Source: Ashinkailepas kermadecensis (lineage: Eukaryota; Arthropoda; Thecostraca; Neolepadidae). From it: a stretch of DNA of 64,000 nt. The notes under the pieces are model-generated. The model did no database searches. It was not told the origin of the DNA and saw only the letters and a program-made list of their open reading frames with translations. This document shows, piece by piece, positions 1-10,829 of the stretch; position 1 is the stretch's first letter, and each line of letters begins with the position of its first letter. Position numbers and translations under genes: made by a program. Location: assembly GCA_034440615.1 (NCBI GenBank), contig JAOTOM010004679.1, forward strand, positions 124,001 through 188,000, given 5' to 3'.

Positions 1-3000
1 GTGCTGACGTGGTGACGACCACGATGACGTGTGCCGAGTGCGGTGACACGGCTCCCGCGGCTTCATAGCGTCATATCGAACACCATTTCGTGATGTGGGA
101 CGTGGCAGCGTGGTATCAGATGTGACAGCGGATGTCATGCCGTGAAGTTGAGCGTGATGTCATGACGACACGAGTGATGGCGCGGCAGATATGGCGCGGC
201 AGATATGTAAAGGATGTCAGGATCTGATAAAGGTGCGATGATGCCGAGCAGCGACGATTTGCGGTCATCGACGGGCCGGCCAGTCCGGGCCCGCGAGCTC
301 GGCGTGCTCCATAGTCGCGTGACGACCGGCGCGCCACGGGGCCCTCACCTCTCAGCTACCAGGAGCTGGGTCTTCTGACCGGCACAGGCGGCCACCAGAG
401 GGCGGCACGTGGCTCTCACCTAGCAGGACCAGAGTGTGACGACCGCCGCAGGCCACCGCCGTCACCTCGGTCAGACCGTCCACCGGTGTTGGCGAGGCGC
501 GCCCCTTCTCACCCTCCAGGCCCAGCTGTCCGAATTCGTTGCTGCCGCACACCAGTAGTCGACTGTCGGCTGGAGGACGGACGGCGGTGCTGTGTCAGCG
601 GCGTCAGCAGCCGCGTTGTATCACCCGCCTTCCGGCTGAGACACAGCGCTGTATCGCCCGCCTTCCGGCTGAGACACAGCGCTGTATCGCCCGCCTTCCG
701 GCTGAGACACAGCGCTGTATCACCCGCCTTCCGGCTGAGACACAGCGCTGTATCGCCCGCCTTCCGGCTGAGACACAGCGCTGTATCACCCGCCTTCCGG
801 CTGAGACACAGCGCTGTATCACCCGCCTTCCGGCTGAGACACAGCGCTGTATCACCCGCCTTCCGGCTGAGACACAGCGCTGTATCGCCCGCCTTCCGGC
901 TGAGACACAGCGCTGTATCACCCGCCTTCCGGCTGAGACACAGCGCTGTATCACCCGCCTTCCGGCTGAGACACAGCGCTGTATCACCCGCCTTCCGGCT
1001 GAGACACAGCGCTGTATCACCCGCCTTCCGGCTGAGACACAGCGCTGTATCACCCGCCTTCCGGCTGAGACACAGCGCTGTATCGCCCGCTTTCCGGCTG
1101 AGTCACAATGCCGCTGTGCAAACAGCGGCTTCACTGGGGCGTATTCAAATCATGGCAGGTCCCACTCCACACCAACCCAGAGACATGGCATATCGCAGTT
1201 TGTTCAACTCGATACCATCAATGTCCACAGCACGTTATGTCACCTGTGTGTGTATACGTGTGTGTGTGTGTGTGTGCATGTGTATGTGTACACAGCACCA
1301 GTTTGACCTCTGGGTAGGAGCAAATGCTCCATTACACGAAGAAAGCATGCGGCACTGCAACAGGTGGCCAGTAATTAATCGCTCATGCAAATATCGCTCA
1401 AAACGAGCCACATATTCCACGGATTTCACTTGTATTTGTGTCATAATGTAACATGATCCGTCGCCAGTCCTCAGAAACGTCACGTCATAAGTATTTCCTT
1501 TAAGCGCGGTAAGCTATAAATCACCGATCACGTTTTCGTGTTATGGTACCGCCGTTGGTTAAATTGGTCCGAGTTTCCTTCGATTACGAGTTGGCCTAAA
1601 TTCCCTCCGGCGTCTCTACCCTGAAATTGCCAGATCCCGTATCGCGCCGGCCGCCATTGCCACAATGTCCCACCGGTCACGAAAGTGGTGTGCCGATGTC
1701 CGCAGCTGATCTTGACTATCTTGGCCGGGCACGTGATGAGGGTGGGCTGGTGGGCCGACTCCACACCGCCCAGACCGCACTGTCCCTCGCTGTTGCTGCC
1801 CCAGGCGAACACACGTCCGTCTTCTGTTGACACAACGGACCCATGCAAAGTTAGGTCAGGTCAGACTAGCTGTAGTGTGCAACGGCTGCGGCACGAGGAA
1901 ATGGCATGACATAGCGGCAAAAACTTTTTATGTGTGCTACTATTTGCTCTACTCTTTGCACCAGTGCAAGTGCGTTGAACAATTCATAAGTGAGCTGTTG
2001 CACCGAAGCGTACGAAAGCAACCGTAGTAGATGTTAACCCTGGGGTTATAGGCGCCCCTCTAAGGTCTTCCACCGTTAGTGAAAGAACGGCGCGCGGCAG
2101 CGCGACGAAATTTGGCATACCTTTTCCCACATAAATTTGGCATGCTGTGTGAAAATTTTGAGGTTAGGTCGTCTAGGGTCAACGAGTTAGTCAAGGTCAA
2201 GGGAGTTCACCTCCAGAAAAGTTCAACCAGTCGCCACGCTTTAACGGATAAATATATTTGAATGAAACTTTCAGCGTTTGCTTATCTTTAGGGATGGAAC
2301 AAAACGCATCAGAGGAATTTTTTGATTTTGTTTTCGTTTTTGATGACTTATTTTTATGACTTAAACTTTTAGTTTTGCACATTCATCCAAAAGGAATAAA
2401 ATCGAAGATTCTGGCTAAGGTAAGCAGTTTTATGAGAGCAAGTTGACTTCAAACAACGTTTTGCTGTCCGCTCTACCCATCAGAAAAAGAGAAATTAAAG
2501 ATAATTGAAAACTCAAAATTTTGAAATTTCAAGAATTAAAAATTTTGTTTTTGGGGTGGACAAAAATGTTAGGGCCATGGTCGATTTGGTGTTCCTTTTC
2601 TGATTCCAAATAATTTTTGTTTGTCAGATCTCCCCCCAAAATGAACTCCCCAGAGCCAAAAACATGATGTCAGTCGTGAAAACAGAGACCCCTAGTGACG
2701 TCACTTTTGGGGGAATTTTTTTTTGGTGTGTGGGGGGGGGGGGTCTGGCCCTACTCGTCGATCGCTTTCCGATGACACCTTTTCGTTTTGGTGCGACGCT
2801 TAGTTTGGAGATTAGAGGGGGGTTGTACACCCCCGAGACGGGGTGTGAGGATCTAACCGGAAAGACGGGACGGGTTAAGGTTACATCATGTGCCACAGCT
2901 GCCATCCTCAGTGACGGTGTGTGGCGCAGTTACCGGTGGTCAGAGCGACGGTGTGTGGCGCAGTTACCGGTCAGAGTGACGGTGTGTGGCGCAGTTACCG

Positions 3001-6000
3001 GTCAGAATGAGAGTGTGTGGCGCAGTTACCGGTCAGAGTGACGGTGTGTGGCGCAGCTACAGGTCAGAATAAGAGTGTGTGGCGCAGTTACCGGTCAGAG
3101 TGACGGTGTGTGGCGCAGCTACCGGTCAGAGTGACGGTGTATGGCGCAGTTACCGGTCAGAGTGACGGTGTGTGGCGCAGTTACCGGTCAGAGTGACGGT
3201 GTGTGGCGCAGATACCGGTGAGAGTGACGGTGTGTGGCGCAGGTACCGGTGAGAGTGAGAGTGTGTGGCGCAGTTACCGATGAGAGTGAGAGTGTGTGGC
3301 GCAGTTACCGGTCAGTGACGGTGTATGGCGCAGTTACCGGTCAGAGTGAGAGTGTGTGGCGCAGTTACCGGTCAGAGTGAGAGTGTGTGGCGCAGTTACC
3401 GGTCAGAGTGACGGTGTGTGGCGCAGTTACCGGTCAGAGTGACGGTGTGTGGCGCAGTTACCGGTCAGAGTGACGGTGTGTGGCGCAGTTACCGGTCAGA
3501 GTGACGGTGTGTGGCGCAGCTACCGGTCAGAGTGACGGTGTGTGGCGCAGTTACCGGTCAGAGTGACGGTGTGTGGCGCAGTTACCGGTCAGAGTGACGG
3601 TGTATGGCGCAGTTACCGGTCAGAGTGAGAGTGTGTGGCGCAGTTACCGGTCAGAGTGACGGTGTATGGCGCAGTTACCGGTCAGAGTGAGTGTGTGGCG
3701 CAGTTGCCGGTCAGAGTGACGGTGTGTGGCGCAGTTACCGGTCAGAGTGACGGTGTGGGCGGCTCCGGCGTCGATCTGGACGGCACGGCCGGACCAGGGC
3801 ACCACCTCGGCGGGCGTCTCCACACTGTCCGTGTGACCCAGGCCCAGCTGACCGTCCTGGTTCAGGCCAAACGCGAACAGCTGGCCGGACTCTGCCGCCG
3901 CACGCCGGTCATGATGACGCGGTGCAATAACTCCACATGGCGCACGACACTGAAGATGCACGGCAACAACTGGCCCGAAACTGTGTGTAGAGCACAGTGG
4001 TGATTAATGATCATGATGATGCAGAACACGAAAAGGAATCAGATTGTAGCAACGCTCATCCAAGACAGCATGGACTATTTCACGTGAATCCACAATGCTC
4101 GGCCAGATGATCCCCGTCCCGCCTGTTCGTACTTGCACTCTCACTGTGGTAAGGATAATCTACATCTTTCATCTGTGACTGCAGTGATAAAGATTGCTCA
4201 TCTCCAGTGAATCCGGTAGTACCGATTGCCTACCTGAATTGGCAGTGGCGCAGCCAGGATTTTCTTAGGGGGGGGGAAGGTTGCCCCCTTCCCCAAAAAG
4301 TGATGAAATAGAGAAGACTTACCGCGTGAGAAGCGCCCCGAAAGTTTAGGGTCTTGCGTGGTGAAAATATCAAACTTCCTCGTTTGATCTAGTGTATTTT
4401 TGGGTATATAGCCCTCCCCCTTGGATGCGCCTCTGTGAATTAGCCACCATAGCATCTATTACCTGGACTCAGAAATGTAACCTTGCCAGCACCAGTAAAG
4501 GCTCAAGCAATTAAAAAATTTGTTGCATCCATTGTACTCCGAAAGGCGTGTGGATAAGGATGCACACCACTAGGGAAGGCTCAACCATTCCTCCGGACAT
4601 ACGAGAGTTCCACCATTTCCCGTAATGACCATGCTAGTGACGATTTCCCATCTGCACTGATGAGAAGCACAACTGGCGCTCGCCCGTACTGACAACAATA
4701 GCCGCCACCCACCTGTAGCGACAGCATTGCCGGCTACCCACCTGCACTGGCAGAAATAGCAACGGATACCAGCCTATTCGGAGAGTACGACAGCGGCCAC
4801 CGACCTGCACCGACCATTACAATACCCACCTGTGCTAACGAGGGTGTGCGCCTTGCCGCAGGCAACGATTGTGCAGCTCTCCGGCTTGAGGGCTGTGAAT
4901 GTTGAGCACAAGTCATACCTCAGATAACTTGCGTAGAGCGCACCCAAACACTTCGTTCAACACAAATCAGCCAGTGCTGGCTTGAATGCGTCCAAGCAGA
5001 TGTGATGCAGCACGAATGCACGGGCGTAATGCCAGCATCATGCTGCTTGCAAATGCACGTGGCTTCCACAATTTTATCATCCTTACTGCTCTTGACCAAC
5101 TGAGTCTCTGTTGACAAGCTTAATTACATCACCGGCGAACGTTGCCGATCGCCAATCTTGCGCTGGCAGCACTGCTGTCTTAAAGCAGCAGGTTCGGGTA
5201 GGCGGACCAGGGTTGGTGAATCTTGCGTTGGCAGCAATACTGTCTTAAAGCAGCAGGTTCGGGCAGGCGGACGAGGGTTGGGGATGGCATGTGAGCTGCT
5301 GCCAAGAAGCTGGATGCCATGCCGGTACCACCGACCTCCTCGCCATCTGGCCAACAGTATCAACGGATAGTGCACTTTCCCAGGGAGGGAAGATAATAGG
5401 CGATCAGCGGACGTGCAAACCGGCTCCGAAGTATGACATATAAAAACCAATTTGTTGGATTAACTTGGAAAGGCAAAATTATTCCACAAGTGACACATTC
5501 ACATTACAATTGACAGATGCTATGCCAATAGAGTTCGGCTGTTACACAACCGTTGGAACAGCTTATCACACTCAACGCAAAAGCACATACAATTATTTAA
5601 GATATACCCACTGGCGGATCTAGCCCACCGGTTTGGGGGGGGCAACTTTCGGTTTTCGGCGTCAGGGGCCCCTACACAGGAAATTATGTTGTCAATTATT
5701 ATTATTATTTTATTTTTTTATTTTAATTAGTATTTTTTTAATGGGCCACTTTGCCAAATAGTGGTCGAAATCCGGTGCTTTTAACCAAAAATAGTGGGAG
5801 AATGGGCACCCTCAAAATCCGTTCGACCCCTCCCCTGATGCAATTCCTAGTTACGCCACTGGGGGGATGGGGAGGGGGGCTGACGCCGAAAACCGAAAGT
5901 TGCCCCCCCCCCCCAAACCGGTGGGCTAGATCCGCCAGTGGCCCCAGCCTACCTCCACTATTTCTATGTTACCTGAATTGTGTTCTTGTTTACCAAAACG

Positions 6001-9000
6001 TTCACTTTCACGTGCAACGTCTTGTACCACGTCAACGTTCGTGCACGTGTACACACTGGCGGATCCGATTTTGTCAACTCTTGCTGTAAGCAGAACTTGA
6101 GCAGCATGGAACCTTCGATGTGTGTCAGAATCTACTATGCTACCATATTGGCTTACATACAATTATTTTTAATGAAGATCCTTTAAAATTGGAGATTCTT
6201 TCATCCAGACGCTATTTTTTAACCTCGGCAAAGGTTACTGCATATTAATTTAGTTACTTCTGTTGGTTTCGGGGGGGGGGGGGGCAAAAGACACTATGGC
6301 CCCCCTTTTAAGCGCTTCGGGAGGGCCATGGCCGGAATGGCCCCTCCCTGGATCCACCAGTGGATATACCTACGTAGAATACAACTTAAAATGAAATAGA
6401 CAGAATAGAAGATTACAGAAGGCGTGTGCATATTCAGGATTTCCTTCCGTCTTCCCAGCTGTGGTTTTACTTATACTTGTTTACTTTTGATGTCAACTCA
6501 GCACCTCCTGGTATATTGAAGGTCGTATATTTTCTTTACACGCAATGTTACTGTTGACATTGCATATCAAACTTGTGATGAGATAGGGTTGTATTTTCTC
6601 GCTTTATTTGTTGTATCATTTATTTTCAAGTTGAATTTCAGACGCCCTGCAGGCGCTACGTCATGACACAAATGGAGCGTGTGACCGGTGCTGCCCTTCG
6701 TACCGATGTGTCGCATTAGCCGCGCGTTACCTTTGATACAGCTCGGTCGTGTCGCCGACTTGGTGTTGCCCAGCCCGAGCTGGCCGAACTCGCTGGCGCC
6801 GAACGAAAACACCCGGTGGGTCTCTGCCAGCCGAAGGTGCCATGTCGGAACACAACTCAAGTTATGGTGCCGTCAATGGGTCGTAGCTCTTGATAATCAA
6901 TGTCACGAGCATGCGAGCACGCACAATGCCGAATGACGTTCTGCTTTCACTGTGGTATTTGACAGGATATCAGAACAACACAGGCCTAGTCGGTCACTGC
7001 ACGTAAACGGTTCGCGAACGGAAGGGGAGACCAGGGCTGAATGCATTATTTTTTCATTTGCATCCGCAGCACCAGTATTAAAAAATATATTCTACATTTG
7101 AATATATGACCAGAAACTCCCAAATCATTATCTTGATTGACGTGAAGACTACTCGTGAATTGGCCAGCACACCATCAAAAATGTCTCCTGGAGTGATTCA
7201 ATTTACCTCATAGTCGGAGAAAGCTGCACCAACCATTGGGGCATGCTACACCAAAACAAACGCTGGAATTTGAACCGAAATGTGTATTAGAATGCCACTT
7301 GCAGTAATAGTATAATGCAAGGCTATGAAGAACAGTACGCCAACAATGCTCATCAACAACAATTGTTTTCACTTTCATCTGCCAGCGATCCGATTCAGAT
7401 GACTTGGCTGTCCTCGCTGGCCCAGAAGGAAAGTGAACCCTTTTGGCGGTACCTTACTACTTCTCGGACACCGGTAGCTTCTCATCATCAAGGGAGAACG
7501 CGATAGTGTTGCCAGTGAACCTGGCAGCTACTTTCTGCTCCACTTTACCTCAGAGAAAGTAACTAAAGAGGAGTCACATGCTGAGCAGATTGTTAACGAA
7601 TAAGAAATAATTACCGGAGGAAGCAATCCCGGCAAATTTTATGTGTAGAAACGCATAAGGACGGAAATGTTGGGCACGCAAATAGGAAACAATGACATCA
7701 CAACATAGTCGGACGTACCACTGGCATCTGACGAATAAAAATGTTCGTCTCGCTTCGCAATCCCTTCATCACAGTACCGTTAACACAGCACGTGACACAG
7801 AGATACGCACACACAAAATACCAGATGCTACTGATTGCCAAGCAAACGGTTTTGGAACAAGTCAGCCACTGGAGCCGAGCGTTGCTCAGATTACCCGCCC
7901 TGCATCCCGCTCTGTCGGGTTACAGGCTCTACTAAGGTAGGGGGGGGGCGTCAGTCCATGCGTGTCGTGGGAGTGACAGGCTTGACACTCTCAGGCCTCG
8001 GGCATCCAAACCGACTCGGGGTGTTTTATTTAATAAGCTTTTCAGCAAACATAAATTAAACATATACCAATGGAATCCCCTTGGTGAGATGATTCCAAAC
8101 ATGGTGTAACTATTGACATATCGTTTATCGGTATCGTTTTTCCACATCTCCCCACTAGGTGGCGACGCAGTTTTCCATGCGAATTTCGTTTCTCGGTTGG
8201 CACCGATCGAATTTTTTTATCGGAAAAGCGTCTCACGATGGAATTTTTAAAATACATTATCCCAATGATTTCACTGGATATTTTGCTGTACAAAGTTTGA
8301 GGTTGACAGCTGACATGTACTAGAGTGTACAGTTGCATGCACGAGTTGTACATTGCGGGGTGTGACAAAGTGACATCACTGGCTGAGGCAGGGCATTGGA
8401 AACTATGCATACTTTGCTATACAATTGTATGCATGATAGGTACATATGGGATGTTGGACATATTATATATTTTTAATGACCCAAATTTATCAATTTAAGC
8501 TTAATATTTTTATCCACATCTAATATCGAACCGAAAATGAAACTGATCAAACTGTCCCCACCTGGTTCTTTCTGTACATCTATGTCAGAAACATTACATT
8601 CAAATAATATACATCGCGGGGATTAGGGTTGATGGATATTGTATTGACATATCAGTACTATCGAATGGCAACTACCACAGGACAGACCTGTCCTGTGGTA
8701 GTTGCCATTGTGGTGGAACCTGTACCAAGCGGAGAGGATGATGGACACTACACTGACCTGTCAGCACTACGGTGTGATCGTCGCCGCAGGCACACGCCAC
8801 AATTTTATCGTTCTTGATCCAGAACCGTGACGCTTGGTTGTCGGCAAACCAGCTCCTGCCGAATGTGAGGACCGCGCCCTGCTCTGTCGGCCACCCGGAC
8901 CAGGTCAGTGCCAGACAACACGGTGTCGAGCCAGATGGTGTCAGGTGGGGCGATGTCAGCTCAGGCGGGGAGAGGCCAGACGGTGTCGGCTCCATGCCCG

Positions 9001-10553
9001 GCCAGATAGCGTCTGGTCAGACGATCACAGGTCAGATGGTGTGGGATCAAATGGCGTCAGGTAGCGTCTGGTCAAATGATCATCACACGTTAGATGATGT
9101 GGGACCAAATCACGTCAGATAGCGTCTGGTCAGATGATGACAAGGCAGATCGTGTTGGGTCGGATGGTGTCGAGTCAGATGGTGCCAGGTCAGATGTCAG
9201 GCAAGATGTGCCAGGTCAGACGTTATGCCGAACTGCGAGGGAAAATAACGTCAAGGACACATATCAGGTCAAACAGCGCAAGTCACTTGATTTCAGATTG
9301 CATAGTATCAAGTGAGACTAGAAGGCTTAATAAACCTCATTAATAATGGAATGATAATGGTGCCTATCATTTTGTGGAAGTGTGAGTCTATATGAACTAC
9401 ATATATGCTACATCTGTTGGGATGGTCGCTCCAGATTTATAATCGAGGACATTTACTTCATGCCGCAGATCTGGTTTTCTCGACAGTTAGTAAGGCTTAG
9501 GTAAGGTAATTAATATATCGGCTTTAGTAAGGTAATTACAAGTTTTTAACGTGCGGTTCAGCTTGTAATCATGCTTAAGCGAACACACATTGTTGGATAA
9601 TCAGAATACTAGTGATACCATGTCCAAATAAAAATTGAGGTAGCGCCGTACGCTTCGATACCATAAAGGAAGTGGACATGATTAGAGCTCATTGTCACCT
9701 TGGTCATTTCGTAAACCGCTTCTATTTAGTACAATTATATTCAGCTCTCGTGCTCTATAATTCTCGATCGTTCACTAGCAAAAATCAATGACTACACGAC
9801 CACGCGTGGCCATGTGTAGTAACGATCCGCCTCAGGCTAAATCACAACGGCGACAATCTCTACCACGTCAGAGCTTACTCTGGACGTAGGCCTCTCCCGT
9901 CAGAGCTTACTCTGGACGTAGGCCCCTCCCGCAGTCATTGAGCAGCCAATTCCATACATATCCTGTTTCCCTAAAGGGCCACGTATCAGGCAGATCCCAT
10001 CTACCTGGCGAACTATCTGCTCCCTGACAGACCACTTACCGGGCAGGTCCTGTCTGCCTGCCGGACCACCTGTCCCCTGATGGGTCTCCTGTCTCCCTGT
10101 AGGACCTCCCGTCTCCCTGACGAGCCTCCCGTCTCCCTACCGGACCTCCTGCTCCCTGACGGACCTCCCGTCTCCCCGCTGGACCTACCGTCTCCCTGCC
10201 GGACCTCCCGTCTCACAGCCGGATCTCCCGTCCTCCTGACGGACCTCCTGCTCCCTGACGGACCTCCCGTCTCCCCGCCGGACCTACCGTCTCCCTGCCG
10301 GACCTACAGTCTCCCTGCCGGACCTCCCGTCTCCCTGCCGGACCTCCCGTCTCCCTGACGGACCTCCTGCTCCCTGAGACCCTCCTGTCCCCCTGACGAA
10401 CCTCCAGTATCCCCGCCGGACCTACCGTCTCCTTGACGAACCTCCCGTCTCCCTGTCGGACCACTCACCGGGCAGGTCCTGTCTCCCTGACGAACCTCCC
10501 GTCTCCCTGCCGGACCACTCACCGGGCAGGCCCTGCTTCTCCGCAGCCGCCAT
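1..10553 (-). CDS. RPGR: RPGR orthologue (retinitis pigmentosa GTPase regulator), 5' seven coding exons
   Basis: RPGR is a seven-bladed RCC1-like beta-propeller protein of the ciliary transition zone/connecting cilium; it binds RPGRIP1 and PDE6D and acts in ciliary trafficking (family knowledge). Seven coding exons can be read here: 10553-10523, 8883-8758, 6823-6731, 4892-4830, 3891-3739, 1823-1674 and 569-420. Every junction is GT-AG and every intron is phase 1, so the frame closes perfectly. Exon limits match the exon divisions I recall for vertebrate RPGR, and the first propeller strand (GAVLTFG) follows 12 residues, against 11 in human. Each exon carries RCC1 hallmarks (FGQLGLG, ACGxxHT). 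The gene runs off the left edge, so the last propeller blades and the C-terminal region are missing. Introns 1 and 4 carry minisatellites copied from the donor sites. Other RCC1 proteins (HERC, NEK8/9) fit less well because of the N-terminal match. Confidence 0.88.
420..569 (-). CDS. RPGR: RPGR exon 7, RCC1 repeat
   Basis: A 150-nt exon, acceptor CCTCCAG|CCGACAG, donor CTGCTAG|GTGAGA, phase 1. It encodes RLLVCGSNEFGQLGLEGEKG and ends VACGGRHTLVLL, as in human (VIQVACGGEHTVVLT). No further RPGR exon is visible between 419 and 1. Confidence 0.85.
604..1115. repeat. 33-bp minisatellite, RPGR intron 6, next to acceptor
   Basis: About 15 nearly identical 33-bp units; variation is mostly one A/G site (CACCCGCC versus CGCCCGCC). 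It begins about 35 bp from the exon 7 acceptor. On the coding strand each unit carries TCTCAG followed by CCG, resembling the true acceptor TCCAG|CCG. The period is divisible by three, so several frames stay open on both strands; these are not genes. Confidence 0.95.
1246..1303. repeat. (TG)n-rich simple repeat
   Basis: Alternating TG/CA microsatellite with interruptions, inside RPGR intron 6. Confidence 0.85.
1674..1823 (-). CDS. RPGR: RPGR exon 6, RCC1 repeat
   Basis: A 150-nt exon, acceptor GTCAACAG|AAGACG, donor GACCG|GTGGGA, phase 1 at both ends. It reads DGRVFAWGSNSEGQCGLGGV and ends KISCGHRHTTFVT, paralleling human [20 protein letters not shown]...SCGYYHSAFVT. Confidence 0.88.
2905..3760. 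repeat. 31-bp minisatellite made of RPGR donor junction copies
   Basis: Roughly 27 copies of a 31-bp unit containing GCAGTTACCGGTCAGAGTGA. Read on the minus strand, each unit holds the last bases of the 3891-3739 exon and its donor (TCTGACCG|GTAACTGCGC). The real junction is the first unit of the array. Unit variants include CGGTGT/AGAGTGT and CAGCTACC. Confidence 0.95.
3739..3891 (-). CDS. RPGR: RPGR exon 5, RCC1 repeat; donor is seed of a minisatellite
   Basis: A 153-nt phase-1 exon encoding SGQLFAFGLNQDGQLGLGHT, then a stretch ending in AAHTVTLT. It matches the human [20 protein letters not shown] segment. The donor CTGACCG|GTAACTG is repeated about 27 times in the intron that follows (2905-3738). 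Confidence 0.88.
4243..4435. mobile_element. 193-bp hAT-like MITE with 8-bp target duplication
   Basis: Left end CAGTGGCGCAGCCAGG, right end reads on the other strand CAGAGGCGCATCCAAGG. It is flanked by TGAATTGG (4235-4242) and TGAATTAG (4436-4443), 7 of 8 identical. Interior has G/C runs and no coding capacity. An 8-bp duplication with CAG-type ends fits a non-autonomous hAT element. Confidence 0.75.
4830..4892 (-). CDS. RPGR: RPGR exon 4 (63-nt), RCC1 repeat
   Basis: A short exon found by phase and homology: acceptor TTCACAG|CCCTCAAG, donor CACAG|GTGGGT. It reads ALKPESCTIVACGKAHTLVS and T, against human [21 protein letters not shown]. The 63-nt length fits between the flanking phase-1 exons without frame error. 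In this report 'RPGR donor array' refers to the following exon, 3891-3739. Confidence 0.88.
5157..5288. repeat. 66-bp tandem duplication
   Basis: Two adjacent copies of a segment containing TGTCTTAAAGCAGCAGGTTC, about 90% identical, in the RPGR intron between 4892 and 6731. Confidence 0.85.
5609..6362. mobile_element. 754-bp hAT-like composite element with 8-bp target duplication
   Basis: Flanked by perfect GATATACC duplications (5601-5608 and 6363-6370). Ends are CACTGGCGGATC and, on the other strand, CACTGGTGGATCCAGG. The left 332 bp (5609-5940) is itself an inverted repeat with arms of nearly 60 bp (CACTGGCGGATCTAGCCCAC...), and a third end-like motif CACTGGCGGATCC lies at 6055. This looks like a nested or rearranged MITE; no transposase frame is seen. 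Confidence 0.75.
6731..6823 (-). CDS. RPGR: RPGR exon 3, RCC1 repeat
   Basis: A 93-nt exon between GGCAG|AGACCC and ATCAAAG|GTAACG, phase 1 at both ends. It encodes THRVFSFGASEFGQLGLGNT followed by KSATRPSCIK, matching the human segment that ends in KPTCVK. FGQLGLG is the canonical RCC1 core. Confidence 0.88.
8664..8709. repeat. Perfect 22-bp palindrome
   Basis: AATGGCAACTACCACAGGAC... and its exact complement, 22-bp arms separated by AC, lying about 50 bp into RPGR intron 2. It could form a cruciform in DNA or a hairpin in pre-mRNA near the donor of exon 2. Confidence 0.9.
8758..8883 (-). CDS. RPGR: RPGR exon 2, first RCC1 propeller strand
   Basis: Encodes GAVLTFGRSWFADNQASRFW and then a KNDKIVACACGDDHTVVLT segment, a residue-by-residue counterpart of the human RPGR N-terminus (GAVFTFG...CGDEHSAVVTG). 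The acceptor is taken as CCGACAG|AGCAGG because it restores phase 1 from exon 1; the next CAG three codon-positions downstream would break the frame. The donor is ACAG|GTCAGT. Confidence 0.88.
8890..9235. repeat. Degenerate GGTCAGATGGTGT-type minisatellite
   Basis: Irregular 20-45 bp units built on GTCAGATGGTGTGGGATC and related strings, directly upstream (coding sense) of the RPGR exon 2 acceptor. More decayed than the other arrays. Confidence 0.75.
9868..9935. repeat. 34-bp tandem duplication
   Basis: Two copies of a unit containing CAGAGCTTACTCTGGACGTA, differing at one base, in RPGR intron 1. Confidence 0.9.
10018..10522. repeat. 20-bp-based minisatellite grown from the RPGR exon 1 donor
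   Basis: About two dozen short units (CGGACCTCCCGTCTCCCTGC and variants). On the minus strand the array contains additional copies of the exon 1 end plus donor: ACCTGCCCG|GTGAGTGG ending at 10469 and ACCTGCCCG|GTAAGTGG ending at 10040, besides the true site at 10523. Confidence 0.9.
10523..10553 (-). CDS. RPGR: RPGR coding exon 1 (start codon)
   Basis: Thirty-one coding bases starting at ATG (10553-10551) encode MAAAEKQGLP plus one base, then a consensus donor (CCCG|GTGAGT). The short length (10 codons plus 1 nt, phase 1) equals the coding part of human RPGR exon 1. The donor side runs straight into the intron 1 minisatellite, which contains further copies of the exon end and donor. Confidence 0.75.
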
Positions 10554-10829
10554 AGCGCCGACTCCTGACGTCAGGCGGGAGGAATGTACGCGGCCGGCAT
10601 CTATCGACCCAAGTCGACAACGACCCCCATTGCAGGGCAGGGGCACATTCCAGGTGGGAACACACCAATGAACCACGACCACACTGCGCCACTGCCCACG
10701 TGAAGTGTAGGTGCACGGAGCGGAGCACTGTGGACGAGTCTCTGATTCCATTGGCGGATCCGGGGGCCGTCGAACAACGAACACGTGCTTCAACGTGGGC
10801 CGTGACGAAGCACACAAGAAAGTGGACGC

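Noticed and set aside
486..1451. A 321-codon plus-strand frame
   Set aside because: Most of it is the 33-bp array in an RPGR intron on the other strand, translated as an 11-residue repeat.
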